From positions 4,581 through 21,900 of the forward strand of contig DCRR01000013.1 of NCBI GenBank assembly GCA_002325245.1: DNA of 17,320 nucleotides, read 5' to 3'. A program made the position numbers and the translations under genes. The notes under the pieces are model-generated. The model saw only the letters and a program-made list of their open reading frames with translations, was not told the DNA's origin and did not search any database. Of the stretch, positions 7,247-13,784 are shown piece after piece (position 1 is the stretch's first letter; the number at the start of each line of letters is the position of its first letter). The stretch comes from Microbacteriaceae bacterium UBA1487 (GTDB lineage: Bacteria; Actinomycetota; Actinomycetes; Actinomycetales; Microbacteriaceae).

Positions 7247-7944
7247 AGCGTCATCCCGCCATCGACGACGAGGTCTTGGCCGGTGATGTAGCCGCTCTCA
7301 CGCGAACACAGCAGGAGCGCGGCTGCGAGGCAGTCATCGGTCGAGCCGATCCGCCCAGCCGGAATCGAGGACAGCACCTGGTCCCGATACGAGGAACTCG
7401 CAAGCGCCTCCGAGTTGCGCGGCGTCTCGATGACACCAGGCGACAGCATGTTGACGGTCGTCCCGAACGGTGCGAGTTGACGCGCGACGTTCTGCACCAC
7501 ATTGGCGAGCGCCGCCTTCGACGCCGCATAGGCGACCATGTCGGGGTGCGGCCGCCGCTGCTGAACGCTGCCGAGTACGAGCACGCGACCGAAACCCCGC
7601 GCCTGCATACCCGGCACGATCTCTTGCAGGAGTTCGAGGCTCGCCATCAGGTTGACTCGCAGCTGCCGCTCGACATCGACGGGGGCAGCGGCGAGCCAGG
7701 GCGCCCGAACCTGGAGCGATGCCGACAGCACCAGGATGTCGATCGACCCCCCGGCGAGCGCGGTGCTCGCCAGTTTCTCAGCCGCGCCCGCCGCCGCAAG
7801 ATCGACCGCGAGCTCCGGATCATCGGATTCAAGCCCGTGTCGGACAACATCGGCACCCGCCGCCGCGAGGCCGTCGGAGACAGCTCGCCCGATGCCACTC
7901 GTCGCGCCCGTCACCAGTGCGCGAAGACCTGTGAAATCGAACAC
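7243..7944 (-). CDS. Short-chain dehydrogenase/reductase, possibly KduD/DhuD-like
   Basis: This 233-residue classical SDR has a Rossmann nucleotide site TGATSGIG at 12-19 and a catalytic set Asn98, Ser126, Tyr139 and Lys143 (YAASK). The usual NNAG after the fourth strand is replaced by LSAS (73-76), and the enzyme is slightly short for the class. The C-terminal SGYITGQDLVVDGGMTL is typical. The start is GTG 7944, with GGGAG just upstream. It lies 44 bases after the RraA-like gene and overlaps eda by four bases. In uronate pathways an SDR (KduD, DhuD) reduces a deoxy-diketo uronate to KDG, the substrate of the kinase in this operon; that is the favoured role. Oxidation of a sugar or aldonate is the alternative. 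Confidence 0.85.
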   Translation of the reverse strand: MFDFTGLRALVTGATSGIGRAVSDGLAAAGADVVRHGLESDDPELAVDLAAAGAAEKLASTALAGGSIDILVLSASLQVRAPWLAAAPVDVERQLRVNLMASLELLQEIVPGMQARGFGRVLVLGSVQQRRPHPDMVAYAASKAALANVVQNVARQLAPFGTTVNMLSPGVIETPRNSEALASSSYRDQVLSSIPAGRIGSTDDCLAAALLLCSRESGYITGQDLVVDGGMTL

Positions 7945-7988
7945 CCGACTCCCATCACATCGTTGTCCCGCGAGGCTATCGGATCGGG

Positions 7989-8690
7989 TCAGAGCCGACC
8001 GTGCCGTTGGTAGACCGCGACCGGGTCCTCGCCCGCTTCGAACTCCGCACGGACCGCGTCTTCATGGCGAATCAGCTCTTCGGTCTTCTCCAGGACCGAC
8101 ACGACAAGGTCGCGAGGGATCACAACGACGCCATCGAGGTCTCCCATGATGAAGTCACCCGGCGAGACCTGAACGGTCGAGGTGAGGGCGCCGCGCAGCG
8201 ATACCGTGAGCTGCCAGTCGTAGTAGCTCCACCGCTTGACCGCTTCGACCGGGGTCAGATAGCGCGCGAACACGGGAAAGCCGCGTTCGAGCAAGAATTT
8301 CGTGTCGCGCGATCCTCCGTCGACAAGAGCGCCGACGACTCCGCAGGCGCCACCGACGGTCGCGTTCATCTCGCCGTAGTGCGCTGCCTGCATGTCGAAG
8401 CTGCAGTCCCGGACGTCGATGATCGGAACTCCCGCCTCCTTCATCGCCCCGAACATGTGGATGCGCCGCTCGCGCAGCTTCGCGTCGCCGGTCGGCTCCG
8501 GGATGCCCTTCATCGTGAAGGCGGGGCCCGCCATGACCCAGGTGTTGTCGATCGGCTTGATGTCCATGGCCAGCGCCTGATTCGGGTAGCCGAGTTCATC
8601 AAGGACGTCGTACACAGCACCCGAGTACGTCGCGCGGTATCGCTCGATGAGTTCGGGGACCGGACGCGAGTAGGAGTAAGGGTTCGTCAT
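7989..8690 (-). CDS. RraA-like / HMG-CHA aldolase family protein
   Basis: This 233-residue protein is of the RraA-like fold, whose catabolic members are divalent-metal pyruvate aldolases or oxaloacetate decarboxylases. The metal/substrate motif G-x3-D-G-x2-R-D is complete at 120-129 (Asp124, Arg128, Asp129), with GDFIMGDLDGVVVIP further on. It is longer than true RraA, the RNase E inhibitor, which also lacks the catalytic context. ATG 8690 is chosen for the AAGGAA site upstream; a TTG at 8717 in the same frame would add nine residues but has no better site. It is first gene of the operon with SDR, eda and kdgK and divergent from the dehydratase. Its reaction here is unknown: aldol cleavage, isomerisation or tautomerisation of a keto-sugar acid are candidates. 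Confidence 0.85.
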   Translation of the reverse strand: MTNPYSYSRPVPELIERYRATYSGAVYDVLDELGYPNQALAMDIKPIDNTWVMAGPAFTMKGIPEPTGDAKLRERRIHMFGAMKEAGVPIIDVRDCSFDMQAAHYGEMNATVGGACGVVGALVDGGSRDTKFLLERGFPVFARYLTPVEAVKRWSYYDWQLTVSLRGALTSTVQVSPGDFIMGDLDGVVVIPRDLVVSVLEKTEELIRHEDAVRAEFEAGEDPVAVYQRHGRL

Positions 8691-8725
8691 TGAGCTTCCT
8701 TGTTCGTGGATCGACAAGATCGTGT

Positions 8726-8744
8726 CGTTGCACTAGACAATACA
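8726..8744. promoter_or_regulatory. Operator O2, half-degenerate copy of the island motif
   Basis: CGTTGCA-CTAGA-CAATACA keeps the left half-site GTTGCA and the CTA that follows it, as in the lyase-gene operator, while the right half is degenerate apart from its final ACA. It lies between the divergent RraA-like and dehydratase genes and covers the -10 of the predicted minus-strand promoter. Confidence 0.6.
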
Positions 8745-8766
8745 GCTGTTGCACTACACAAGACAA
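8737..8766 (-). promoter_or_regulatory. Candidate promoter of the RraA-SDR-eda-kdgK operon
   Basis: On the minus strand TTGTCT (8766 to 8761) and TATTGT (8742 to 8737) are separated by 18 bases, close to a sigma-70-type promoter. The start would fall near 8730, about 40 bases before ATG 8690. Both operator copies overlap it, fitting repression by the local regulator. Confidence 0.5.
8747..8765. promoter_or_regulatory. Operator O3, tandem copy 21 bases from O2
   Basis: TGTTGCA-CTACA-CAAGACA matches O2 over GTTGCACTA-ACAA-ACA with two differing positions, and begins exactly 21 bases later, two turns of DNA. It overlaps the predicted -35 elements of both divergent promoters. Confidence 0.6.
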
Positions 8767-8778
8767 GTGGTCGATACT
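8749..8778 (+). promoter_or_regulatory. Candidate promoter of the dehydratase gene
   Basis: TTGCAC (8749-8754) and GATACT (8773-8778) are 18 bases apart. The -35 lies inside operator O3. The leader to ATG 8832 would be about 45-50 bases. A second possible -10, TACGCT, is at 8783-8788. Confidence 0.45.
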
Positions 8779-8831
8779 TCGCTACGCTGACACTCGACGC
8801 AGCATCACGACGAAAGAGGCGGAACAGAACA

Positions 8832-10022
8832 ATGAAGATCGTCGACCTCCGGGCCCGAACCGTGGCAATTCCCACCGATGGCAAGCTCCGCCACTCCACG
8901 GGTGTCCACCCGGGCTACTTCTTGCGTACGATCCTCGAGGTCGTCACCGACGAGGGCCTCGTCGGCCTCGGAGAGGTCGGCGGCGGAGACCAGCGCGGCG
9001 CACTCATGAAGCTGCGGGAGCGCGTCATCGGGCTCGATCCGTTCCACCTCGAGATGATCAAGCTCAAAGTGCTCCGGTCGATCTACTACATGTCGAACGC
9101 GCGCCTGTACGCCGCGATCGAGATGGCATGCCTCGACATCCAGGGCAAAGCCGTCGGCCGACCGGTGAGCGATCTCCTCGGCGGAGCCATCCACGACGAG
9201 ATCCCCTTCATCGCCTACCTCTTCTGGCGCTACGACCGTCCAGGCGGCGGCGACGACGAGCGCGCCGAAGATATGGCCGATCTTTGCGAGCAGCTCACGG
9301 AAGAACTCGGCGTGAGTGCCATGAAGCTCAAGGCCGGCGTGCTGTCTCCAGAAGAAGAGGTGCGAGTTCTCGAACTCTGCCGCGAGCGACTCGGCGACGA
9401 CTACCGCCTTCGCATCGACCCGAACGGCGTGTGGTCGGTCCCGACCGCGATCCGCATGGGCCAGCGGCTCGAAGCCGTGCGCCCCGAGTACTTCGAGGAT
9501 CCCGCGTGGGGGCTCACGGGGAACGCAGCGGTCCGCGAGCAGGTGAGAATTCCGATCGCCACCAACATGTATCCCGCCAAGTTCGACGACCTGGCGCCGG
9601 CCATCAAGCTCGGCGCCGTCGACATCGTGCTCACCGACGTGCACTACTGGGAAGGCCCGCGAGGCGTCAAAGAGCTCGCTGCGATCTGTCGAACCTTCGG
9701 ACTCGGCGTCGCCATGCACTCGGGAGTCGAGTTCGGGGTCGAGCTCGCGGCCATGCTGCACACAGCCAGCACGATCCCCGAAATGTCGACGGCCGGAGAT
9801 GCCCATTACCACTACCTTGTCGACGACATCATCGTCGGCGGCAAGATGCCCTACATCGACGGCGCCATCCGCGTCCCGACGGGCCCCGGGCTCGGCGTCG
9901 AACTCGACCCGGAGAAGATGGACAAGTACGAGCGCCACTATGAGAAGGTCGGCGACTACTACGCACGCTTTCACGTCGACGAACGTCGGCCCGACTGGGT
10001 TCCGACCGTCGCGGGGCTGTGA
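8832..10022 (+). CDS. Enolase-superfamily sugar-acid dehydratase, glucarate-dehydratase-like
   Basis: This 396-residue Mg-dependent enzyme would dehydrate a sugar acid to a 2-keto-3-deoxy acid. An N-terminal capping domain (about 1-125) precedes a modified TIM barrel. Catalytic residues are visible in order: Lys165 and Lys167 (KLK), metal ligands Asp196 (IDPNG), Glu222 (FEDP) and Asn245 (ATNM), and the Asp269-His296 dyad (TDVHYWEG, MHSG). Asn as third ligand and the KxK plus His-Asp pair are marks of the glucarate dehydratase subgroup. The C-terminus has PTGPGLGVELD. ATG 8832 matches the start of the capping domain; the purine-rich AAGAGG is 12 bases upstream and weak. Which acid is used is not readable. 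Glucarate itself would not give the substrate of KdgK, so another hexonate is likelier in this context. Confidence 0.87.
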   Translation: MKIVDLRARTVAIPTDGKLRHSTGVHPGYFLRTILEVVTDEGLVGLGEVGGGDQRGALMKLRERVIGLDPFHLEMIKLKVLRSIYYMSNARLYAAIEMACLDIQGKAVGRPVSDLLGGAIHDEIPFIAYLFWRYDRPGGGDDERAEDMADLCEQLTEELGVSAMKLKAGVLSPEEEVRVLELCRERLGDDYRLRIDPNGVWSVPTAIRMGQRLEAVRPEYFEDPAWGLTGNAAVREQVRIPIATNMYPAKFDDLAPAIKLGAVDIVLTDVHYWEGPRGVKELAAICRTFGLGVAMHSGVEFGVELAAMLHTASTIPEMSTAGDAHYHYLVDDIIVGGKMPYIDGAIRVPTGPGLGVELDPEKMDKYERHYEKVGDYYARFHVDERRPDWVPTVAGL

Positions 10023-10038
10023 CGGAGCACTCGCACCG

Positions 10039-10067
10039 TTGACGCGCGCGCCGAGGGCGCCTACTGT
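10039..10067 (+). promoter_or_regulatory. Promoter of the polysaccharide lyase gene
   Basis: TTGACG (10039-10044), a 17-base spacer and TACTGT (10062-10067) form the best promoter match in the window. The start point would be near 10074. The lyase gene therefore has its own promoter although it follows the dehydratase gene on the same strand. Confidence 0.65.
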
Positions 10068-10089
10068 TCGTTGTGTCAGATGATTCGCC

Positions 10090-10108
10090 TGTTGCACTAA
10101 ATGCAACA
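10090..10108. promoter_or_regulatory. Operator O4, perfect palindrome in the lyase leader
   Basis: TGTTGCA (10090-10096) and TGCAACA (10102-10108) are exact inverted arms around CTAAA. The core is identical to O1. It sits just downstream of the predicted start point and ends 27 bases before the lyase ATG, so a bound regulator would block polymerase early in transcription. Confidence 0.85.
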
Positions 10109-10135
10109 AGCGGCTGGACTCAATGGAGAGTTGAG

Positions 10136-13100
10136 ATGTTCGCATTCCCTGCGCCGTCACGCCGAACCGTCACCGCGTCTCTCGTGGTAGCAACCCTGAT
10201 CGCCGTGTCGGCCTTGATCGCACCGCACGCCCCTTCCGCAACCGCCGCGGCACCCGGCGACCCCCTCGCGCACGCGTGCGCCGCCCCCGGGTCGGACGAG
10301 TTCTCTGACGCAACGCTCGACACGTCCCTCTGGGCGTCGAGCACCGGGGCGCCCGTTCCGTACACCCTCCACGACGGCGATCTCGTCCTGACCACCGTCG
10401 CCGAGAACTCCGCGACCGTGCCACACCTGCAGCAACCGGTGCCCGAGGGCACATGGGAGATCACGACCGAGGTCGAGATCTCACCCGTCGGCTCGTACCA
10501 GCAGGCCGGACTGATGCTGCGCGAGAACGCGAGCGAGTGGCTTGCACTGACCGTGTATCACTCGAATGGACAACAACGCGTGCAGCTCAACTTCGGCGGC
10601 GCGAACGCCGGCCCGATCACCCTGCCCGGGGGTGCCGGCCCGAGCTATCTGCTGCGGATGTCGAGCGACGGCACCCACATCCGCGGCCAGTACTCCACCG
10701 ATGGCGAAACCTTTCAGAGCGTCGGCGCGACGATCGCGCTCGGCGCGTTCGCGCCCACCGGGATCGGGCCGACGGCGCTGCGCGGCGCTTCGAGTTCGGC
10801 AACAGAGATTGACGCCCGCTTCTCCTGGTTCCGGTTGACGCCCGACGCCGAAGCCTTCGCGGCATGCGACGGCCCCCTCTTCAACATCTGCGCTGCCGAG
10901 GGCTCTGATGAGTTCGAGGGGGCCGCCCTCGACCCAGCGATCTGGACGGCGAGTGCGAACGGCCCCGTCAGCTCCAGCCTGTCGGCGGGTCGGCTCATCA
11001 TGCCCACGGTCGCCGCCAACTCCTCCGCGGCGCCGGCACCACTCCAACCGCTCCCCAGCGGCGATTGGCAGGTGACGACGCAGGTCACCATCGATCCGAC
11101 CGGCAGCTACCAGCAGGCGGGGCTGCTGCTGTGGGACGACTCCGACGAGTGGATCGTCCTCGACGTGTACTGGTCGTCTGGCGAACGTCGGATTCAGTTC
11201 AATCGCAGCGGTAACAACTCCGGCTTCATCTCGGTTCCCTCCGGGCACGGGTCGAGTTACTGGTTTCGACTGACGAACACCGACGGGAGCATCACCGGCT
11301 CATACTCGCTCGACGGCGAAACCTTCTCGGGATTGTCCGGCAGTGTTGCGCTCGGGACCTTCGCACCCATCGGCGTCGGCCCGACAGCTCTCCGCGGCGC
11401 CGCGAGCAGTGCCGGCTCGGTCGACGCCCACTTCGAGTGGTTCCGCTGGTCGCCGACATCGTCCGAGCTGATCGAATGCGGCCATCCGACCACCGACCCG
11501 ACCACCGGACCCGCGGCAACAGCGCGCGAGGCGTGGCGCGCCCACCTGATCGGCGATGCCGCCATCGACACGACGCATGAGCCGTACGCGTCGCGGCTCG
11601 CCGCGCAGACCGCGACGGCGCTCGGCTACTGGTCGAGCGTGTCTCCCGGCGCGGAGCCCTGGAGCGACCTCAGCACCGCGGAGCAGGCGGACACCCTCGA
11701 GGCGCTTCGCAGGATCAAGGCGATGGCAGTCGCGTGGGCAACGCCGGGGTCGGCGCTGAGCGACGACCCCGACCTGCTCGAGGACACCGTGGCGACGTTC
11801 AACTGGGTGATCGCGCAGCGCTACTACGACGGAATGCCCGCGACTGGCAACTGGTGGTACCCCCAAATCGGCTTTCCGCTCGAGGTCAACGAAATCGTCG
11901 TCGTGCTGCACGACGAACTGGCCGCGGCCGACATCGACGCAGCGATGGACGCCGTCGACCATTTCAGCCCGAGCGTGAACCTCACCGGCGCCAATCGGGT
12001 CTGGAAGGCGATGGTCGTCGGACTCCGCGGCGTCATCGTCGGGGACAGCGCGAAGATCAGCGCGGCGAGCACCGGCCTCTCGCCGGTGTTCGATCTGGTG
12101 ACATCGGGAGACGGCTTCTACGCCGATGGGTCATTCGTCCAGCACGCCTGGTACCCGTACACCGGAGGCTACGGGACCTCGCTCCTGCTCAACCTTGCCG
12201 ACATCCTGTTGCTCCTCAGCGGGACTCCGTGGGAGGTGACCGATCCGGATGTCGCTCGGGTTTATGAGTGGGCCCGCGACGCATTCGACCCCGTCATGTT
12301 CGACGGCATCATGATGGACAGCGTGCGCGGCCGCGAGATGTCGCGGGAGTACAACCCCGATGTGGAAGCGGGATCAACCGCGTTGCGTGCGCTGCTCGTC
12401 CTGGCCGAGTCGGCACCGGTGGGCGACTCCGACGGCATCCGCGCGATCGTCGCCCGCCACCTCGGCGGCGACGTCACCACGTTCTGGGAGAACGGATCGC
12501 TGAGCGAACTCGCGCTCGGCGAAGCCGCTGTCGCCTCGGGGTCCGCCGCCGCCCTGAACGGCACGTGGGCTTTTACCAGCATGGCGCGCGTCGTCCATCA
12601 CGACGGCGACTACGCGGTCGCCGTGGCCATGTCCAGCAACCGGCTGGCGACATTCGAATCGATCAACAACGAGAACTTCCGGTCGTGGTACACCGCCGAC
12701 GGCATGACATACGTTCACGACATCGACGGCGAGCAGTTCTCTGAGGACTACTGGGCCACGGTCAATCGCTACCGACTTCCCGGCACAACGGTCGACACCC
12801 ACACACGTTCGGCGACCAACGGCGCCGGATACAAGCCGACGAATGCCTTCGCGGGGACGTCCGCCGGAGTCGATGGGACCGCCGCCGCGTCCGGCATGGT
12901 GCTCGACGCCTACGGAAGCGACCTCGAAGCACGGAAGTCGTGGTTCTTCTTCGACGGCGCAATCGTGGCAGTGGGAAGTGACATCTCACGCTCGAGCGTC
13001 GCGGGCAACGGTTGGGACGGGACCGCTCGCCACATCGAGACGATCATCGAGAATCGCCGCACCGAGCCAGGATCGACCCTCGTCGTCGATGGCAGCGCCG

Positions 13101-13765
13101 CCGGCACGACGAGCGGCGCGGTCGAATCGATCTCTGGAGCGGAGTGGGCGCAGCTGACCAATGGCGACAGCCGCCTCGGCTACGTCTTTCCTGACGGAAT
13201 CGACCTTGAGGTTCTGCGCGAGTCGCGCACCGGGAGCTGGGCGGCGATCAACTCGGCGAGTGGCTCCTCGACGACGCGGACCGGTGACTACTCGACGCTC
13301 TGGATTGACCACGGGACGACTCCGAGCAACGCCGGGTACGCGTACATCATTCTCCCGGGCGCAACCGAGGCCACGACTGAGGCATTCGCCGCGGCCCCCA
13401 CGATTCGGATTCTCGCCGACGGGCCGACCGTCTCCGCGGCTGAGGACACGGCCAACATGGCCATCGCCGCGAACTTCTGGGATGCGGCGACACTCACCCG
13501 CGACGGCGTCGACTACCTGACCACCTCAGCCCCGCTGTCGGTGACCACGGAGCGAGACGGTGACGAAATCGCCCTCACGATCGTCGAGCCCACGCGGGCC
13601 CGAACCGGGACGGTGACCGTAGAGCTCCACCTCGACGCCGACGCCGTGATCGAGAGCTCCCCCGGTGTGAGCGTGGTGCGGACGGGGCCCACGGTGCAGC
13701 TCTCGATCGATGTGACCAACGCCCGCGGCGCCGCGTTCGTCGTCCGTCTGGCGCTCGCACCGTGA
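10136..13765 (+). CDS. Secreted polysaccharide lyase family 8 (hyaluronate/chondroitin/xanthan lyase type)
   Basis: This 1209-residue secreted lyase cleaves uronic-acid polysaccharide by beta-elimination. A signal peptide (1 to about 39, ending in SATAA) is followed by two homologous beta-sandwich modules (48-244 and 252-448, DUF1349/GH43_C2-like), a Thr/Pro linker, the alpha/alpha toroid (about 462-800), the central beta-sandwich (about 805-1085) and a C-terminal beta domain. Catalytic residues sit at family spacing: Asn620, His670, Tyr679, Arg733 and Arg737, the same intervals as Asn349, His399, Tyr408 and Arg462 in pneumococcal hyaluronate lyase; NWW at 572-574 forms the aromatic patch. 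There is no LPXTG or other anchor. ATG 10136 has GGAG seven bases upstream and starts directly before the signal peptide. Exact substrate is uncertain; the KDG genes fit any uronate polymer. Confidence 0.93.
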   Translation: MFAFPAPSRRTVTASLVVATLIAVSALIAPHAPSATAAAPGDPLAHACAAPGSDEFSDATLDTSLWASSTGAPVPYTLHDGDLVLTTVAENSATVPHLQQPVPEGTWEITTEVEISPVGSYQQAGLMLRENASEWLALTVYHSNGQQRVQLNFGGANAGPITLPGGAGPSYLLRMSSDGTHIRGQYSTDGETFQSVGATIALGAFAPTGIGPTALRGASSSATEIDARFSWFRLTPDAEAFAACDGPLFNICAAEGSDEFEGAALDPAIWTASANGPVSSSLSAGRLIMPTVAANSSAAPAPLQPLPSGDWQVTTQVTIDPTGSYQQAGLLLWDDSDEWIVLDVYWSSGERRIQFNRSGNNSGFISVPSGHGSSYWFRLTNTDGSITGSYSLDGETFSGLSGSVALGTFAPIGVGPTALRGAASSAGSVDAHFEWFRWSPTSSELIECGHPTTDPTTGPAATAREAWRAHLIGDAAIDTTHEPYASRLAAQTATALGYWSSVSPGAEPWSDLSTAEQADTLEALRRIKAMAVAWATPGSALSDDPDLLEDTVATFNWVIAQRYYDGMPATGNWWYPQIGFPLEVNEIVVVLHDELAAADIDAAMDAVDHFSPSVNLTGANRVWKAMVVGLRGVIVGDSAKISAASTGLSPVFDLVTSGDGFYADGSFVQHAWYPYTGGYGTSLLLNLADILLLLSGTPWEVTDPDVARVYEWARDAFDPVMFDGIMMDSVRGREMSREYNPDVEAGSTALRALLVLAESAPVGDSDGIRAIVARHLGGDVTTFWENGSLSELALGEAAVASGSAAALNGTWAFTSMARVVHHDGDYAVAVAMSSNRLATFESINNENFRSWYTADGMTYVHDIDGEQFSEDYWATVNRYRLPGTTVDTHTRSATNGAGYKPTNAFAGTSAGVDGTAAASGMVLDAYGSDLEARKSWFFFDGAIVAVGSDISRSSVAGNGWDGTARHIETIIENRRTEPGSTLVVDGSAAGTTSGAVESISGAEWAQLTNGDSRLGYVFPDGIDLEVLRESRTGSWAAINSASGSSTTRTGDYSTLWIDHGTTPSNAGYAYIILPGATEATTEAFAAAPTIRILADGPTVSAAEDTANMAIAANFWDAATLTRDGVDYLTTSAPLSVTTERDGDEIALTIVEPTRARTGTVTVELHLDADAVIESSPGVSVVRTGPTVQLSIDVTNARGAAFVVRLALAP
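10277..11479 (+). repeat. Ungapped tandem duplication coding two N-terminal modules of the lyase
   Basis: The two modules are offset by exactly 612 bases (204 codons) along their whole length. The bracketing cysteines Cys48/Cys244 match Cys252/Cys448, and the Tyr of SYQQAGL is at 121 and 325. Matching segments include SYQQAGLMLR with SYQQAGLLLW and GPTALRGASSS with GPTALRGAASS. The copies have diverged well in sequence, so the duplication is old. These four are the only cysteines I see in the mature protein. Confidence 0.85.
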
Positions 13766-13784
13766 TGCACGAGCTCGAGGACCC

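Noticed and set aside
5943..7286. 447-residue plus-strand frame across kdgK and eda
   Set aside because: It is antisense to two genes with intact catalytic motifs and has biased, Thr/Arg/Ser-rich composition typical of a shadow frame.
7989..8690. Annotation as RNase E inhibitor RraA or menaquinone methyltransferase
   Set aside because: The length, complete aldolase-type metal motif and catabolic operon context fit the RraA-like enzyme group instead.
8805..10160. 451-residue open frame opposite the dehydratase gene
   Set aside because: It covers the well-supported enolase-superfamily gene and its control regions, and shows no family motifs.
13766..13784. Possible terminator between the convergent lyase and rsmI genes
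   Set aside because: The 19-base gap contains only the palindrome GAGCTC and no stem of useful length or T-run.
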